A model generated the notes under the pieces. The model made no database searches and was not told the origin of the DNA. It worked only from the letters and a program-made list of their open reading frames with translations. From contig NZ_CP116346.1 of the NCBI RefSeq assembly GCF_030254645.1, positions 496,001-560,000 of the forward strand: a stretch of 64,000 bases of DNA, read 5' to 3'. Shown here piece after piece: positions 44,459 through 53,603 of the stretch. Position numbers and translations under genes: made by a program. Numbering within the stretch: the stretch's first letter is position 1; every line of letters starts with the position of its first letter. This DNA comes from Paucibacter sediminis. GTDB taxonomy: Bacteria > Pseudomonadota > Gammaproteobacteria > Burkholderiales > Burkholderiaceae_C.

Positions 44459-45397
44459 ATGGCCGGATCCAGCCTGCTGACCCTGATCGACGACATCGCC
44501 ACCCTGCTCGACGATGTGGCCTTCCTCTCCAAGATGGCGGCGCAGAAGACCGCCGGCGTGCTGGGCGACGATCTGGCGCTGAACGCCCAGCAGGTCAGCG
44601 GCGTGGCGGCCGAGCGCGAGCTGCCGGTAGTCTGGGCGGTGGCCAAGGGCTCGCTCAGGAACAAGGCCATCCTGGTGCCGGCGGCGCTGGCGATCAGCGC
44701 CACCCTGCCCTGGGCGGTGACGCCGCTGCTGATGGTGGGAGGCGCCTACCTGTGCTTCGAGGGCTTCGAGAAGATCGCCCACCAATTCCTGCACGGCGAG
44801 GACGATGTGGCGCATGAGCGCGCGCTGGCCGAGGCCTTGATGGACCCGGCCGTCGACCTGCTGGCGCTGGAGCGCGAGCGCATCCAGGGCGCGATCCGCA
44901 CCGATTTCATCCTCTCGGCCGAGATCATCGCCATCACCCTGGGCACCGTGGCCGCGGCCGGCCTGGGCACCCAGCTGCTGGTGCTGGCCGGGGTGGCGGC
45001 GCTGATGACGGTGGGCGTGTACGGCTTCGTGGCCGGCATCGTCAAGCTCGACGATCTGGGCCTGTACCTGCAGCGCCGCCGCGCCGCGCTGGCGCAGCAG
45101 CTTGGCCGCGCCATCCTGGCGGCAGCCCCCTGGCTGATGCGCGGCCTGTCGGTCGCCGGCACCGCGGCGATGTTCCTGGTGGGCGGCGGCATCCTGGCCC
45201 ATGGCCTGCCGGTGCTGAGCCACCCCGCCGAGGCCCTGCTGGCGCGCCTGGCCGAGGCTTCGGGGTCAGGTTTTGCCGCCCTCACCCAGAGCCTCGGTGG
45301 CATGCTGCTGAACGGCCTCTTGGGCGTGCTCGCGGGCGCGCTGGTGCTGGGCGGCCTGAGCCTGGGCCAGGGTGTCTGGCGCCACTTGAGGCGCTGA
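44459..45397 (+). CDS. DUF808 family inner-membrane protein (YedI-like)
   Basis: 312 residues from the ATG at 44459. Family hallmarks are the N-terminal [39 protein letters not shown] pattern and [18 protein letters not shown], followed by several hydrophobic helices (~75-100, 160-205, 235-260, 285-310). E. coli YedI belongs to this family; its function is not known. A repeat motif lies in the coding sequence at 45262-45277, using codons otherwise rare in the gene. Confidence 0.9.
   Translation: MAGSSLLTLIDDIATLLDDVAFLSKMAAQKTAGVLGDDLALNAQQVSGVAAERELPVVWAVAKGSLRNKAILVPAALAISATLPWAVTPLLMVGGAYLCFEGFEKIAHQFLHGEDDVAHERALAEALMDPAVDLLALERERIQGAIRTDFILSAEIIAITLGTVAAAGLGTQLLVLAGVAALMTVGVYGFVAGIVKLDDLGLYLQRRRAALAQQLGRAILAAAPWLMRGLSVAGTAAMFLVGGGILAHGLPVLSHPAEALLARLAEASGSGFAALTQSLGGMLLNGLLGVLAGALVLGGLSLGQGVWRHLRR
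45262..45277. repeat. GGGGTCAG-type motif inside the DUF808 gene
   Basis: The plus strand reads GGGGTCAGGTTTTGCC. In frame it gives GGG TCA GGT TTT GCC for Gly-Ser-Gly-Phe-Ala; GGG, TCA, GGT and TTT are all unusual in this gene, whose glycines and serines are mostly GGC and AGC/TCG. Confidence 0.55.
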
Positions 45398-45437
45398 GGC
45401 GCGGGTGGCATAGTGCAGCCACTCGGGAGGGCCCCAG

Positions 45438-47009
45438 ATGCTGCACGCCAGGCGGATGACCGGATGGGCCAGTTTGCTGGCCTTGCTGCTGGCTGCCTGC
45501 GGTGGCGGCGGTGGCGGCGGTGGCGGCACGGCGGCGTCGGATGCGCCGCCCGGCGTCGAGGGCGGCCTGCTGAATGACCCGGTGCGCTATGCGCTGGACG
45601 CCAACGCCGCGCTGCCCAGCGCCACCGAAAGCTCGGTGCAGACCAGCCAGCAGCTGAGCCTGGACGGCACGCCGATCGATTACCAGACCGACACCGGCCA
45701 CCTCACCGCCAGCGACCCGGTGAGCGGCGCCGCCAAGGCCAGCATGTTCTACGTGGCCTACACCCGCAAGGGCGTGGCCAGCGCGAGCCGGCCGCTGGTG
45801 TTCTTCTACAACGGCGGGCCGGGCTCGGCCTCGGTGTGGCTGCACCTGGGCTCCTACGCGCCCAAGCGCCTGGCCGCCCCCATGCCCGCCACCACGGTGC
45901 CCCAGCCCTACCGCATGGTGGACAACCCCCAGACCCTGCTGCGCGAGGCCGATCTGGTGTTCGTTGATGCGGTCGGCACCGGCTATTCGCAGGCCATCGC
46001 CCCCAACAGCAACCGCACGTTCTGGGGCGTGGATGCCGACGCCCTGCTGTTCCGCGACTTCGTGCTGCGCTACACCGCCAAGTTCCAGCGCCAGGCCTCG
46101 CCCCTGGTGCTGTTCGGCGAGTCCTATGGCGGCCTGCGTTCGCCCATCCTGGCCGCGGCCCTGCTCGCCGCCGGTGCGCCGCTGCAGGGCGTGGTGCTGC
46201 AATCGGCCATCCTCAACTACAACAGCAACTGCGCCGTGCTCGACCCCGGCCGGCTCAGCTGCAGCGCCTTCGTGCCCAGCTACGCGGCGGCGGCGGCCTG
46301 GTTCCAGCGCGCCCGGCCGATGCCCACCGAGCTGCCCAGCTTCGAGCAGCAGGTGATCGCCTATGCCGAGGCGCAATACGAGCCGGCCGCGCAGGCCTGG
46401 CTGACGCAGCGCCTGGCGCTGGCGGCACCGATCGCGCAGCAGCTGGGCGACTACAGCGGCCTGGCCGCCAGCACCTGGCAGGCCGAGCCCCTGCTCTATC
46501 CCGAGCGCTTCCGGCGCCTGCTGCTGCCCAGCCAGCTGATCGGCCGCTACGACGCCCGCGTGGCCGCCGGCGTCAACGACGCGCTCGCCAGCGAGGGCGA
46601 CCCGTCCAGCACCGTGCTCACGGCCGCCTTCGTCAGCAGCATCGCCGAGCATCTGCGCGGCAACCTCAAGTACCAGGCGAGCGTGAACTACCGCCTCGTC
46701 AACAACGAGGTGATCGAGCAATGGCAATGGCGCCACGATGGCCATGAGCTGCCCGACGCCATCCCCGACCTGGCGCTCGCCTTCGGCCTCAGGCCCACGC
46801 TCAAGCTGCTGGTGATAGGCGGCTACCACGACCTCGCCACCCCCTTCCGGCTCACCGAGCAAGATCTGGCAAGGCTGGCGCCGCAGCCCGCCGGCCTCCA
46901 GCTCAGGCGCTATGTGGGCGGCCACATGACCTATCTGGACGACCAGGTGCGGCCCGCCCTGCGGGCCGATCTGGCCGGCTTCCTCACCAGCCTCGGGGGT
47001 GCCCCATGA
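45438..47009 (+). CDS. S10-family serine carboxypeptidase, lipoprotein
   Basis: 523 residues. A lipoprotein signal (LLALLLAAC) is followed directly by a run of glycines, a flexible tether. The S10 signature is clear: FFYNGGPGSASVWLHLG, then the nucleophile region FGESYGGLRSP, Asp in the GGYHDLATPF stretch and His in YVGGHMTYLD. The family removes C-terminal residues at acid pH. It would act outside the inner membrane. The next gene, an EF-hand-like protein, overlaps its stop. Confidence 0.9.
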   Translation: MLHARRMTGWASLLALLLAACGGGGGGGGGTAASDAPPGVEGGLLNDPVRYALDANAALPSATESSVQTSQQLSLDGTPIDYQTDTGHLTASDPVSGAAKASMFYVAYTRKGVASASRPLVFFYNGGPGSASVWLHLGSYAPKRLAAPMPATTVPQPYRMVDNPQTLLREADLVFVDAVGTGYSQAIAPNSNRTFWGVDADALLFRDFVLRYTAKFQRQASPLVLFGESYGGLRSPILAAALLAAGAPLQGVVLQSAILNYNSNCAVLDPGRLSCSAFVPSYAAAAAWFQRARPMPTELPSFEQQVIAYAEAQYEPAAQAWLTQRLALAAPIAQQLGDYSGLAASTWQAEPLLYPERFRRLLLPSQLIGRYDARVAAGVNDALASEGDPSSTVLTAAFVSSIAEHLRGNLKYQASVNYRLVNNEVIEQWQWRHDGHELPDAIPDLALAFGLRPTLKLLVIGGYHDLATPFRLTEQDLARLAPQPAGLQLRRYVGGHMTYLDDQVRPALRADLAGFLTSLGGAP

Positions 47010-47344
47010 GAAGCATGCTGCCGCTGGCGCTGGCCCTCGCGCAGGGCCTGAGCCTGGCCCAGGCCCCGACGCTGGCCGATCCCTGGCTGCCGCCGGCCGC
47101 ACGCCAGGCGCCGCTGGCGCCGGCCACGTGCGGCCAGGCGCTGCGCGCCCAGGTGCAGGCCAAGCTGGCCACGCAATTCCAGCAGGCCGATGTGCGGCGC
47201 CGCGGCGCCCTCACGCTGGCCGAGGCGCGCGCGGCCGGATTCGGCTGGCTGGTGCAGCATTTCGCCCGCATCGACGGCAGCGGCCGCGGCGAGGTCAGCC
47301 TGGCCGAGGTGCAGGCCTATCTGCTGCGCCAGCAAAGCCTCTGA
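47006..47344 (+). CDS. small exported EF-hand-like protein
   Basis: 112 residues with a signal peptide (LALALAQGLSLAQ). The C-terminal ~50 residues form a helix-loop-helix pair with the loop DGSGRGEVSLAE, which fits an EF-hand calcium loop (acidic 1, Gly 6, hydrophobic 8, Glu 12), while the first loop (DVRRRGALTLAE) is degenerate. The ATG overlaps the carboxypeptidase stop as ATGA, so the two are co-translated and may act together. A calcium-linked role for the pair is inference. Confidence 0.75.
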   Translation: MRSMLPLALALAQGLSLAQAPTLADPWLPPAARQAPLAPATCGQALRAQVQAKLATQFQQADVRRRGALTLAEARAAGFGWLVQHFARIDGSGRGEVSLAEVQAYLLRQQSL

Positions 47345-48220
47345 TCAGAGCGCGTCGCGCTGGTAGGGGGGCAGCCTGGCGCCGCATTGGCGGCAGAAGT
47401 TCGCCTCGGGCAGATGGCCTTCGCTGAGGCATTCATGGCAGCTGCGCGTGGTACTGGGCCGGCCCTGGCGCTGCGCCGTCATCTCGGCGGTGACGATGCC
47501 GGTGGGCACGGCCAGCACGCCCCAGCCCAGCATCATCATCAGCGAGGCAATCAGCCGGCCCAGGTCGGTCTTGGGCGTGATGTCGCCAAAGCCCACCGTG
47601 GTCATGGTGGTGATGGCCCAGTAGACCCCGGTGGGAATGCTGGTGTAGCCATGCTCGGGGCCCTCCACCACATACATCAGCGTGCCCATGATGAGCACCA
47701 CCATCAGCACCACCGACAGAAACACCATGATCTTGCGCGCGCTGGCGCGCAGGGCCAGCGCCAGCCCGCTGAACTCGGCCACATAGGCGTGCAGCTTGAA
47801 GATGCGGAACACGCGCAGCAGGCGCAGCACGCGCACGTCCACCAGCACGAACAGCTCGGGCACGATCAGGGCCAGATAGGTGGGCAGCACCGCCAGCAGG
47901 TCCACCATGCCGTAGAAGCTGCGCGCGTAGCGCCAGGGGTGGCGCACCGAGGCCAGGCGCAGCAGGTACTCGAGCGTGAACACGCCGGTGAAGAGCAGCT
48001 CGGCCGCGTTCAGCCAGGCGCCATGGCGGGCGCGGATGCCGGCCACGCTCTCGGCCACCACCAGGGCCACGCTGGCCAGCACCAGCAGCACCAGGGCGAT
48101 GTCGAAGGCCCGGCCGGCACGGGTGTCGGCCTCGAAGATGATGGTGTAGCAGCGCAGCCGCCAGCCGCTGAGCGGCTTGCCGAGCTCGGCCGCCGCCTGA
48201 TTTCTTTGATGTGCACGCAT
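47345..48220 (-). CDS. voltage-gated potassium channel-type ion transporter with zinc-ribbon tail
   Basis: 291 residues. Six membrane helices are visible, with an S4-like segment (RVLRLLRVFRIFKL) and the K+ selectivity filter TTVGFGD in the pore loop TMTTVGFGDITPK. It therefore resembles bacterial Kv channels. After S6 a short linker leads to a CxxC-x11-CxxC pattern (CHECLSEGHLPEANFCRQCG), a zinc-ribbon-like end that most channels of this kind lack or have in variant form. It lies in the inner membrane. The stop is one base past the convergent EF-hand gene's stop. Confidence 0.92.
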   Translation of the reverse strand: MRAHQRNQAAAELGKPLSGWRLRCYTIIFEADTRAGRAFDIALVLLVLASVALVVAESVAGIRARHGAWLNAAELLFTGVFTLEYLLRLASVRHPWRYARSFYGMVDLLAVLPTYLALIVPELFVLVDVRVLRLLRVFRIFKLHAYVAEFSGLALALRASARKIMVFLSVVLMVVLIMGTLMYVVEGPEHGYTSIPTGVYWAITTMTTVGFGDITPKTDLGRLIASLMMMLGWGVLAVPTGIVTAEMTAQRQGRPSTTRSCHECLSEGHLPEANFCRQCGARLPPYQRDAL

Positions 48221-48276
48221 TCGCCAAGCCTAGCGCAGCTGATAACCTCGGGCTTTCCCGCAAGTGTTGCCGGCCC

Positions 48277-48516
48277 ATGAAAACCCACACCGTCGAAATC
48301 CAGAAATTCAAGGCCGCGACCACCACCGGCCATGGCGAAGTCATCTTCAAGATCGACGCCATCATCAATCCGCGCCAACCGGTCGAGGGCATCGAGCCCA
48401 GCAGCGTGATCACCATGACCGAGGCCAACGCCCGCGTGCTGATGCTGCTGCTGAAGACGCAGATCGCCGAATTCGACGCCAAGAAGCCCAAGAGTCGGCA
48501 TGGCCGACACGGTTGA
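48277..48516 (+). CDS. small hypothetical protein
   Basis: 79 residues from the ATG at 48277 (a longer frame starts at 48211 without support). MKTHTVEIQKFKAATTTGHGEVIFKIDAII reads as beta strands, followed by a helix (TEANARVLMLLLKTQIAEFD) and a basic tail. No family recognised. The end overlaps the next gene's earliest ATG by 17 bases, so translation may be coupled. Confidence 0.6.
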   Translation: MKTHTVEIQKFKAATTTGHGEVIFKIDAIINPRQPVEGIEPSSVITMTEANARVLMLLLKTQIAEFDAKKPKSRHGRHG

Positions 48517-49171
48517 GCAGAAAAAAGAATCCCAGCGAACACGCCCCATGGAATACCCCAGCTACAACCCCGCCTCCGACTACCTGCCGCTCAACGACGA
48601 GGAACTCTCGACGCTGGACGACATGCTGACCAAGCTGCCCAGCGAGGCGGCGATGAATATCGAGGCCATGGACGGCTACCTCACCGCCCTGCTGCTCAGC
48701 CCCAAGGCCCTGGCGGAGCTGCCCGGCGCCGACTGGCTGCCGCTGGTCTGGGGTGGCGACGGTGCCGATGGCACGGCCCCCTTTGTGAGCGGCAAGCAGA
48801 AGAAGCGCGTGATGATGCTGGTGCTGCGCCATCTGCGCAGCATCGCGGTGCAGCTCAGCGAACGCCCGGACGCCTGGGAGCCGATCTTCAGCATCGCCGT
48901 CACCGAGGACGAGCAGGAGCTCACCGACGCCGAGGACTGGTGCATCGGCTTCATGCTGGGCGTGGACCAGGCCGCCGATGCCTGGGCACCGCGCTTCCGG
49001 GACGCCGAGCTGGCCGCCGCGCTGGCACCGATCGCCCTGCTGGGCGGCGATGAATCGCAGCTCACGCCCGAAGACCAGGCGCGCCTGAACGACGAGGCCC
49101 TGCACGACGCGCTCAGCCGCGAGGTGCCGGAGGCGGTGCTTCAGCTCGCCGCTGCGCTCAAGGCTGACTGA
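48500..49171 (+). CDS. YecA/UPF0149 family protein
   Basis: 223 residues (207 if the ATG at 48548 is used). The family pattern is visible: LNDEELSTLDDMLTKLPSEAAMNIEAMDGYLTALLLSP at the front, then LPLVWG, the WCIGFMLGVD segment and a helical C-terminus. The C-terminal SEC-C-type zinc motif of some relatives is absent. UPF0149 proteins have no settled function. Its last 31 bases overlap the convergent deaminase gene. Confidence 0.8.
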   Translation: MADTVEQKKESQRTRPMEYPSYNPASDYLPLNDEELSTLDDMLTKLPSEAAMNIEAMDGYLTALLLSPKALAELPGADWLPLVWGGDGADGTAPFVSGKQKKRVMMLVLRHLRSIAVQLSERPDAWEPIFSIAVTEDEQELTDAEDWCIGFMLGVDQAADAWAPRFRDAELAAALAPIALLGGDESQLTPEDQARLNDEALHDALSREVPEAVLQLAAALKAD

Positions 49172-50208
49172 AAAGCGGCATCCAGCGCCGCCTGCCAGCG
49201 GCGCTTCCGTTCGGGTGCCACGAAGCTGGCCTCGAAGCTGTTGCTCAGCAGCTGCCAGGCATGGCCGCCATGCAGGGCCGGCAGGGCCTCGAAGCATTGC
49301 TCGAGGTTGTCGTTCAGATAGCCGCCGAAGTAGGCCGGGTCGTCCGAATTGACCAGCGCGCACAGGCCGGCGTCCAGCAGGGCCGGCAGATTGTGCTCGG
49401 CCAGGCTCTTGAACACACAGAGCTTGATGTTGGAGAGCGGGCAGACGGTGAGCGGCATGCGCTCGGCGGCCAGGCGCGCCACCAGGGCGGCATCCTCCAG
49501 GCTGCGCACGCCATGGTCGATGCGCTGCACCTTCAGCACATCGAGCGCGCTCCACACATAGGCCGGCGGCCCCTCCTCGCCCGCATGCGCCACCAGGTGC
49601 AGGCCGAGCGCGCGGGCACGCGCAAACACGCGCGCGAACTTCTCGGGCGGATGGCCCAGCTCGCTGCTGTCCAGGCCCACGCCGATGAAGTCGGCGCGCC
49701 AGGGCAAGGCCGCCTCCAGCGTGGCCAGGGCCTCGTCTTCACTGAGGTGGCGCAGAAAGCACAGGATCAACACGGCGCTCAGGCCCAGTTCCGCCTCGGC
49801 CCGGCGGCAGGCGCGGCGCAGGCCCTGGATGAGCGTGCCCATGGGCACGCCGCGCGCCGTATGGGTCTGGGGGTCGAAGAAGATCTCGGCATGCACCACG
49901 CCATCGGCGGCGGCACGCTCGAGATAGGCCCAGGCCATGTCGAAGAAGTCCTGCTCCTGCAGCAGCACGCTGGCACCGGCGTAGTAGATGTCCAGAAAGG
50001 ACTGCAGGTCGCTGAAGGCGTAGGCGGCGCGCAGCGCGTCCACGCTGGCATAGGGCAGGCTCAGGCCGTTGCGCTGCGCGAGCCGGAAGATCAGCTCGGG
50101 CTCCAGCGAACCCTCGATATGGATGTGCAGCTCGGCCTTGGGGGCCGCGCGCAAGAGCGCGGGCAAGGCCGAGCGGGGGATGGAGGCGAAGTCTGATGGG
50201 CCGGGCAT
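49141..50208 (-). CDS. adenosine deaminase-family protein, probably adenine deaminase type
   Basis: 355 residues of the adenosine/AMP deaminase superfamily. Zinc ligands are seen in KAELHIHIEGSLEPEL (HxH), HLVAHAGEEGP (His, Glu) and VNSDDPAYFG (Asp). The segment RIDHGVRSLED and VCPLSNIKLCVF are features of the branch that includes fungal adenine deaminase rather than classical adenosine deaminase; this assignment is from memory and moderately sure. It is a purine salvage enzyme in the cytoplasm. Length is typical. Confidence 0.88.
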   Translation of the reverse strand: MPGPSDFASIPRSALPALLRAAPKAELHIHIEGSLEPELIFRLAQRNGLSLPYASVDALRAAYAFSDLQSFLDIYYAGASVLLQEQDFFDMAWAYLERAAADGVVHAEIFFDPQTHTARGVPMGTLIQGLRRACRRAEAELGLSAVLILCFLRHLSEDEALATLEAALPWRADFIGVGLDSSELGHPPEKFARVFARARALGLHLVAHAGEEGPPAYVWSALDVLKVQRIDHGVRSLEDAALVARLAAERMPLTVCPLSNIKLCVFKSLAEHNLPALLDAGLCALVNSDDPAYFGGYLNDNLEQCFEALPALHGGHAWQLLSNSFEASFVAPERKRRWQAALDAAFQSALSAAAS

Positions 50209-50217
50209 GAGCCCAGC

Positions 50218-52911
50218 TTACTGCACCTGGCCCAGGTGCTGCAGCCAGAAGGCCTCGTACTTGCGATGCCAGCCCACCGTCTTGACCGCGCCACCCAGGC
50301 CATGCTCGCCGTCGGGGTCCAGGAACAGGTCGACCAGCGCCTCCTTGCCCGACTCCAGCAGGGCGCGGTAGACGTTCACCGTGTCCTGGTAGAGCACGTT
50401 CGGGTCCTGCATGCCATGCACCAGCAGCAGCGGCTTCTTCAGATTCCTGGCCAGCGGCAGCAGCGAGTATTTGCGCAGCACCGGCTTCGTGCGATCCACC
50501 TTGCCGATGGTGCGGCCGCTGTACCAGCTGTTGTAGTTCTCCCATTCGGTGGGGCCGGCACCGGCGATGCCGGCGGCGAACAGATCGGGCTTGGTATAGA
50601 GCGTGTGCTGGGTCTGGAAGCCGCCGAAGCTCCAGCCGTTCAGGCCCAGGCGCGCAGTGTCCACGCCCAGCTTGGCCTTCATATAGGCCACCAGGTCTTC
50701 CAGGTCTTCGCTCTGGGCCACGCCGGGTTGCTCGAAGTTGGCGTCGGCGAAACGCTTGCCATAGTTGGAATGGCCGCGCGGGTCCACCGTCACCATCACA
50801 TAACCATGCTTGGCCGCCATATACATGGCGAACAGATAGCCGGTGGACTGGAAGCTGTCGGTCTCGACCGGATGGCGATCGTTCAGCGGGCCGCCGTAGG
50901 TATAGACCACGGCCGGGCGCCGGTCGCTGGCCTGCCAGCCCGCCGGCTTGAAGACATAGGCCGGGATGCTGTCGCCATGGCGGTTCAGGTAGCTGAAGCG
51001 CTCGGGCTGCAGCACGTCCACCTCGGCCCAGGCGGGGTCATGGCTTTGCGTCAGCACCCTGGGCTCGGCCGGCTTGCCCTGGCCCCGCAGCAGCTTGAGC
51101 TCGGGGCGCTGGGCCCAGTGGCCCGCATTGGCGGCCAGCCATTGGCCATCGTGCGAGACCACCCCGCCGCGGTGGTAATCGGGCGCCTGGCCCAGCGCCT
51201 GCATCGCGCCGCTCTTCAGCTCGACGCGGTAGAGGTTCATGGCCCCCAGGTCATCCTTGTTGGACTGCACGAACATCTGCTGGCTGTCGGGCGTGAAGCC
51301 CAGCACCTGGTGGGCCTCGAACTCGCCCTTCAGCAGCGGCTGCCATTGCCGCGTGGCCAGCTCGTAGGCATGGGGCTGGCGCCAGCCGTTCTCGGCCAGC
51401 ACCAGCACCAGGCGCTTGCCGTCGGGCGTGAACTGCGGCTTGAGCACGCTCACCAGCTCATGGTGCACGTCGCCGCGGCGCTCCAGCACCAGCTCGGGCC
51501 TGGCGTTCTCGTCCGGCCCACCCAGGTAGACGCGCAACAGCTCCTTCTCGCGCTCCCAGGTGGCGAAGGCGTAGTGGCTGCCATCGCGCGCCCAGGCCAG
51601 CGGGCTGATCTCGAACCAGCCATCGCCGCCCTTGTGCGTGAACACCGGCTGCGGCTGCTTGGCGGGTGCGCTGTCAAGACCTGGCACCTTGCGGATGTAG
51701 AGCGCCAGCGGGCGCTCCATGCGCTTGTCGTCCGAGACCTCGCGGTCCACCTTCTTGGCGCTGGCGAAGCGCTCGCCGTAATTCATGATCTCGACCTGGC
51801 GGCCGGGCTTGGGCGGCGGGCTCTTGCCATCGGGCGCGGTCAGCGGCGCACGCGCCAGCAGGCTCATCCAGCGCCCGTCCTCGCTGATCACGGTCTCGTC
51901 GATGCGGTACTTCTTGTCCTCGTCATCGGGGTGGATCAGCTCGCGGTTGAGCACCTGCACGGCGGCGCTGGCGAAGCGGGCGCGCAGCACGCGCTTCTCG
52001 TCCATGAAGACAAAGCCCTGGTCGTCGGGCGTGTAGGCCACCACGCGCAGCTGGCGCTGCGTGCTCAGCAGGGGCTGCAGCTTCTCCTGCCCGGCCTGCC
52101 AGCGCAGCAGGCTGCCGCGGTATTGCAGGATCAACTCATCGCGCTGGTTCGCCCACACCAGCTGCGTCACGCCCGGATAGAGATCCTCGGGCTTGAGCTT
52201 GTCCTTGGCCCGCTTCTTCGCGAGCTCGTCGCGCAGCTCCCAGAGTTCCTTGTCGGCCGGCTTGGCGGGCGCCGACACGGCCGAGGCGGCCGAGGCCGGT
52301 GCTTCGGGCGCGGATGTCGGCGCAGGTTTGCCGGCGCGCCGGGCGGCCAGGACCTCGGCGGCGCGCTTCTCGGCCTCGGCCTCGGCCTTGTCGGCGGCCT
52401 TCTGGGCCTCGTCGCGCGTCTTCTTGTCGGCCAGCTCGATCTTGAGCCTGGCCAGGGCGGCATCGTCCCACTGGTTCAGGTCCACCGCCGCGCCGCGCAG
52501 ATAGGCGGCCTGCGCCTCCTCGCGCGCCTGGCGCTCGGCCATTTCACTGCGCTTTTGCAGCAGCTTCTTGTCGAAGCGCGCCAGGTCCTCGGGCGCGTCA
52601 AAGGCCTGCATCAGGGCCGGCGAGCTCAGGCGCAGGGTCTTGCCGCTGCGCGTATCGACCACATGCAGATCGCTGCCCGGTTCGCCATAGGGGCTCCACA
52701 GATAGGCCAGGTAGCGGCCGCTGTGGCTGAACTCGGGCTGCTTGGCGGGCTCGCCGCGGTAGGGCTGCTCGCGGAACACCTGCTCCAGGCTGGGCGCCGG
52801 CTTGGGCTGCGCCCAGGCCCAGGGTGCAACACCGGCCATCAGGATGATCCAGGTCGATCCGGCCAGGATCGCCGCTTTCTTACTTCCGCTCACGCTTCGC
52901 TTTGCTCGCAC
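50218..52911 (-). CDS. S9-family (prolyl oligopeptidase/DPP4-like) peptidase, exported
   Basis: 897 residues from a GTG at 52911, picked because GGAG lies 9 bases before it and a signal peptide follows (ILAGSTWIILMAGVAPWAWAQ). The C-terminal catalytic domain has the nucleophile elbow NGWSFGGFQT, Asp in HGMQDPNVLYQD and His in DGEHGLGG. The N-terminal part is a beta-propeller with PEFSHSGRYLAYLW-type blades. About residues 100-230 form a charged, coiled-coil-like insert rich in Glu, Lys, Ala and Pro that is not usual for the family. It lies in the periplasm and probably cleaves short peptides. Confidence 0.88.
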   Translation of the reverse strand: MRAKRSVSGSKKAAILAGSTWIILMAGVAPWAWAQPKPAPSLEQVFREQPYRGEPAKQPEFSHSGRYLAYLWSPYGEPGSDLHVVDTRSGKTLRLSSPALMQAFDAPEDLARFDKKLLQKRSEMAERQAREEAQAAYLRGAAVDLNQWDDAALARLKIELADKKTRDEAQKAADKAEAEAEKRAAEVLAARRAGKPAPTSAPEAPASAASAVSAPAKPADKELWELRDELAKKRAKDKLKPEDLYPGVTQLVWANQRDELILQYRGSLLRWQAGQEKLQPLLSTQRQLRVVAYTPDDQGFVFMDEKRVLRARFASAAVQVLNRELIHPDDEDKKYRIDETVISEDGRWMSLLARAPLTAPDGKSPPPKPGRQVEIMNYGERFASAKKVDREVSDDKRMERPLALYIRKVPGLDSAPAKQPQPVFTHKGGDGWFEISPLAWARDGSHYAFATWEREKELLRVYLGGPDENARPELVLERRGDVHHELVSVLKPQFTPDGKRLVLVLAENGWRQPHAYELATRQWQPLLKGEFEAHQVLGFTPDSQQMFVQSNKDDLGAMNLYRVELKSGAMQALGQAPDYHRGGVVSHDGQWLAANAGHWAQRPELKLLRGQGKPAEPRVLTQSHDPAWAEVDVLQPERFSYLNRHGDSIPAYVFKPAGWQASDRRPAVVYTYGGPLNDRHPVETDSFQSTGYLFAMYMAAKHGYVMVTVDPRGHSNYGKRFADANFEQPGVAQSEDLEDLVAYMKAKLGVDTARLGLNGWSFGGFQTQHTLYTKPDLFAAGIAGAGPTEWENYNSWYSGRTIGKVDRTKPVLRKYSLLPLARNLKKPLLLVHGMQDPNVLYQDTVNVYRALLESGKEALVDLFLDPDGEHGLGGAVKTVGWHRKYEAFWLQHLGQVQ
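51673..51688. repeat. GGGGTCAG-type motif variant inside the S9 peptidase gene
   Basis: The minus strand reads GGTGCCAGGTCTTGAC, matching 13 of 16 consensus positions with the core CAGGTCTTG intact. In frame it includes CCA GGT CTT (Pro-Gly-Leu), codons these genes otherwise avoid. Confidence 0.4.
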
Positions 52912-53041
52912 GCTCGTCGACTCCACCGGCTGCAGTGCCGGGCGCGGGATTCTAGGTGGGACGTCACAAAACGCTACATGGCGAAAGGCAGGGGCGGGCA
53001 ATCCCGGACGTATGCTCTAGGTCTGATCGAACCGGAGGAAC

Positions 53042-53455
53042 ATGATGATCATCAAGAAATCGTTGGGCGCCCTGGGCCTGGCCCTGCTGGCCGGCATGGC
53101 CTCGGCAGCCGATGTGGGCGTATCCGTCAGCATCGGCCAACCCGGCTTCTACGGCCGCATCGACATCGGCAACATGCCGCAGCCGCCGCAGGTGGTAGTG
53201 GCGCAGCCGGTCTGGGTGCAGCGCGCGCCCGGGCGCGTGGTGCAGCCCATTTATCTGCGCGTGCCGCCGGGCCACCAGAAGAACTGGGCCAAGCATTGCG
53301 GGCGCTATGACGCCTGCGGCGTGCCGGTCTACTTCGTGAAGGAAGACTGGTATGCGCGCCAATACGGTGGCGGCGGCGACGACTACCGCGGCGAGCCCGA
53401 ACATGGCCGCAAGGATCATGGCAAGGGTCATGGCCACGGCAAACACCGCGACTAG
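53042..53455 (+). CDS. small exported protein with His/Gly-rich tail
   Basis: 137 residues, ATG preceded by CGGAGGA. The signal peptide is KKSLGALGLALLAGMASAAD. The body has IGQPGFYGRIDIG, VQRAPGRVVQPIYLRVPPGHQKNW and a Cys pair (HCGRYDACG). The last ~25 residues are rich in His, Gly, Lys and Asp (HGKGHGHGKHRD), suggesting metal binding. Similar proteins are common in Burkholderiales without a function. Divergent from the S9 peptidase gene across a 130-base gap. Confidence 0.75.
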   Translation: MMIIKKSLGALGLALLAGMASAADVGVSVSIGQPGFYGRIDIGNMPQPPQVVVAQPVWVQRAPGRVVQPIYLRVPPGHQKNWAKHCGRYDACGVPVYFVKEDWYARQYGGGGDDYRGEPEHGRKDHGKGHGHGKHRD

Positions 53456-53495
53456 GCCCGTCGACAAGCCCGAACCCGCGCACTAATACCGATGC

Positions 53496-53513
53496 GCCCC
53501 CCGGACGGGGGGC
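53496..53513. other. G/C hairpin between two small genes
   Basis: GCCCCCC and GGGGGGC form a perfect 7-bp stem around GGAC, 40 bases after the stop of the His-rich protein gene. No T-run follows on either strand, so it is only a possible terminator or structured spacer. Confidence 0.35.
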
Positions 53514-53603
53514 CTAGCATCGCGACTCAAGGCCACCCGCCGGTGGCACACTGCGTCCATCGAGCCCCGCGCCGGGGCTCGAGCCCGTGCGCACAGCCCA
53601 TCC

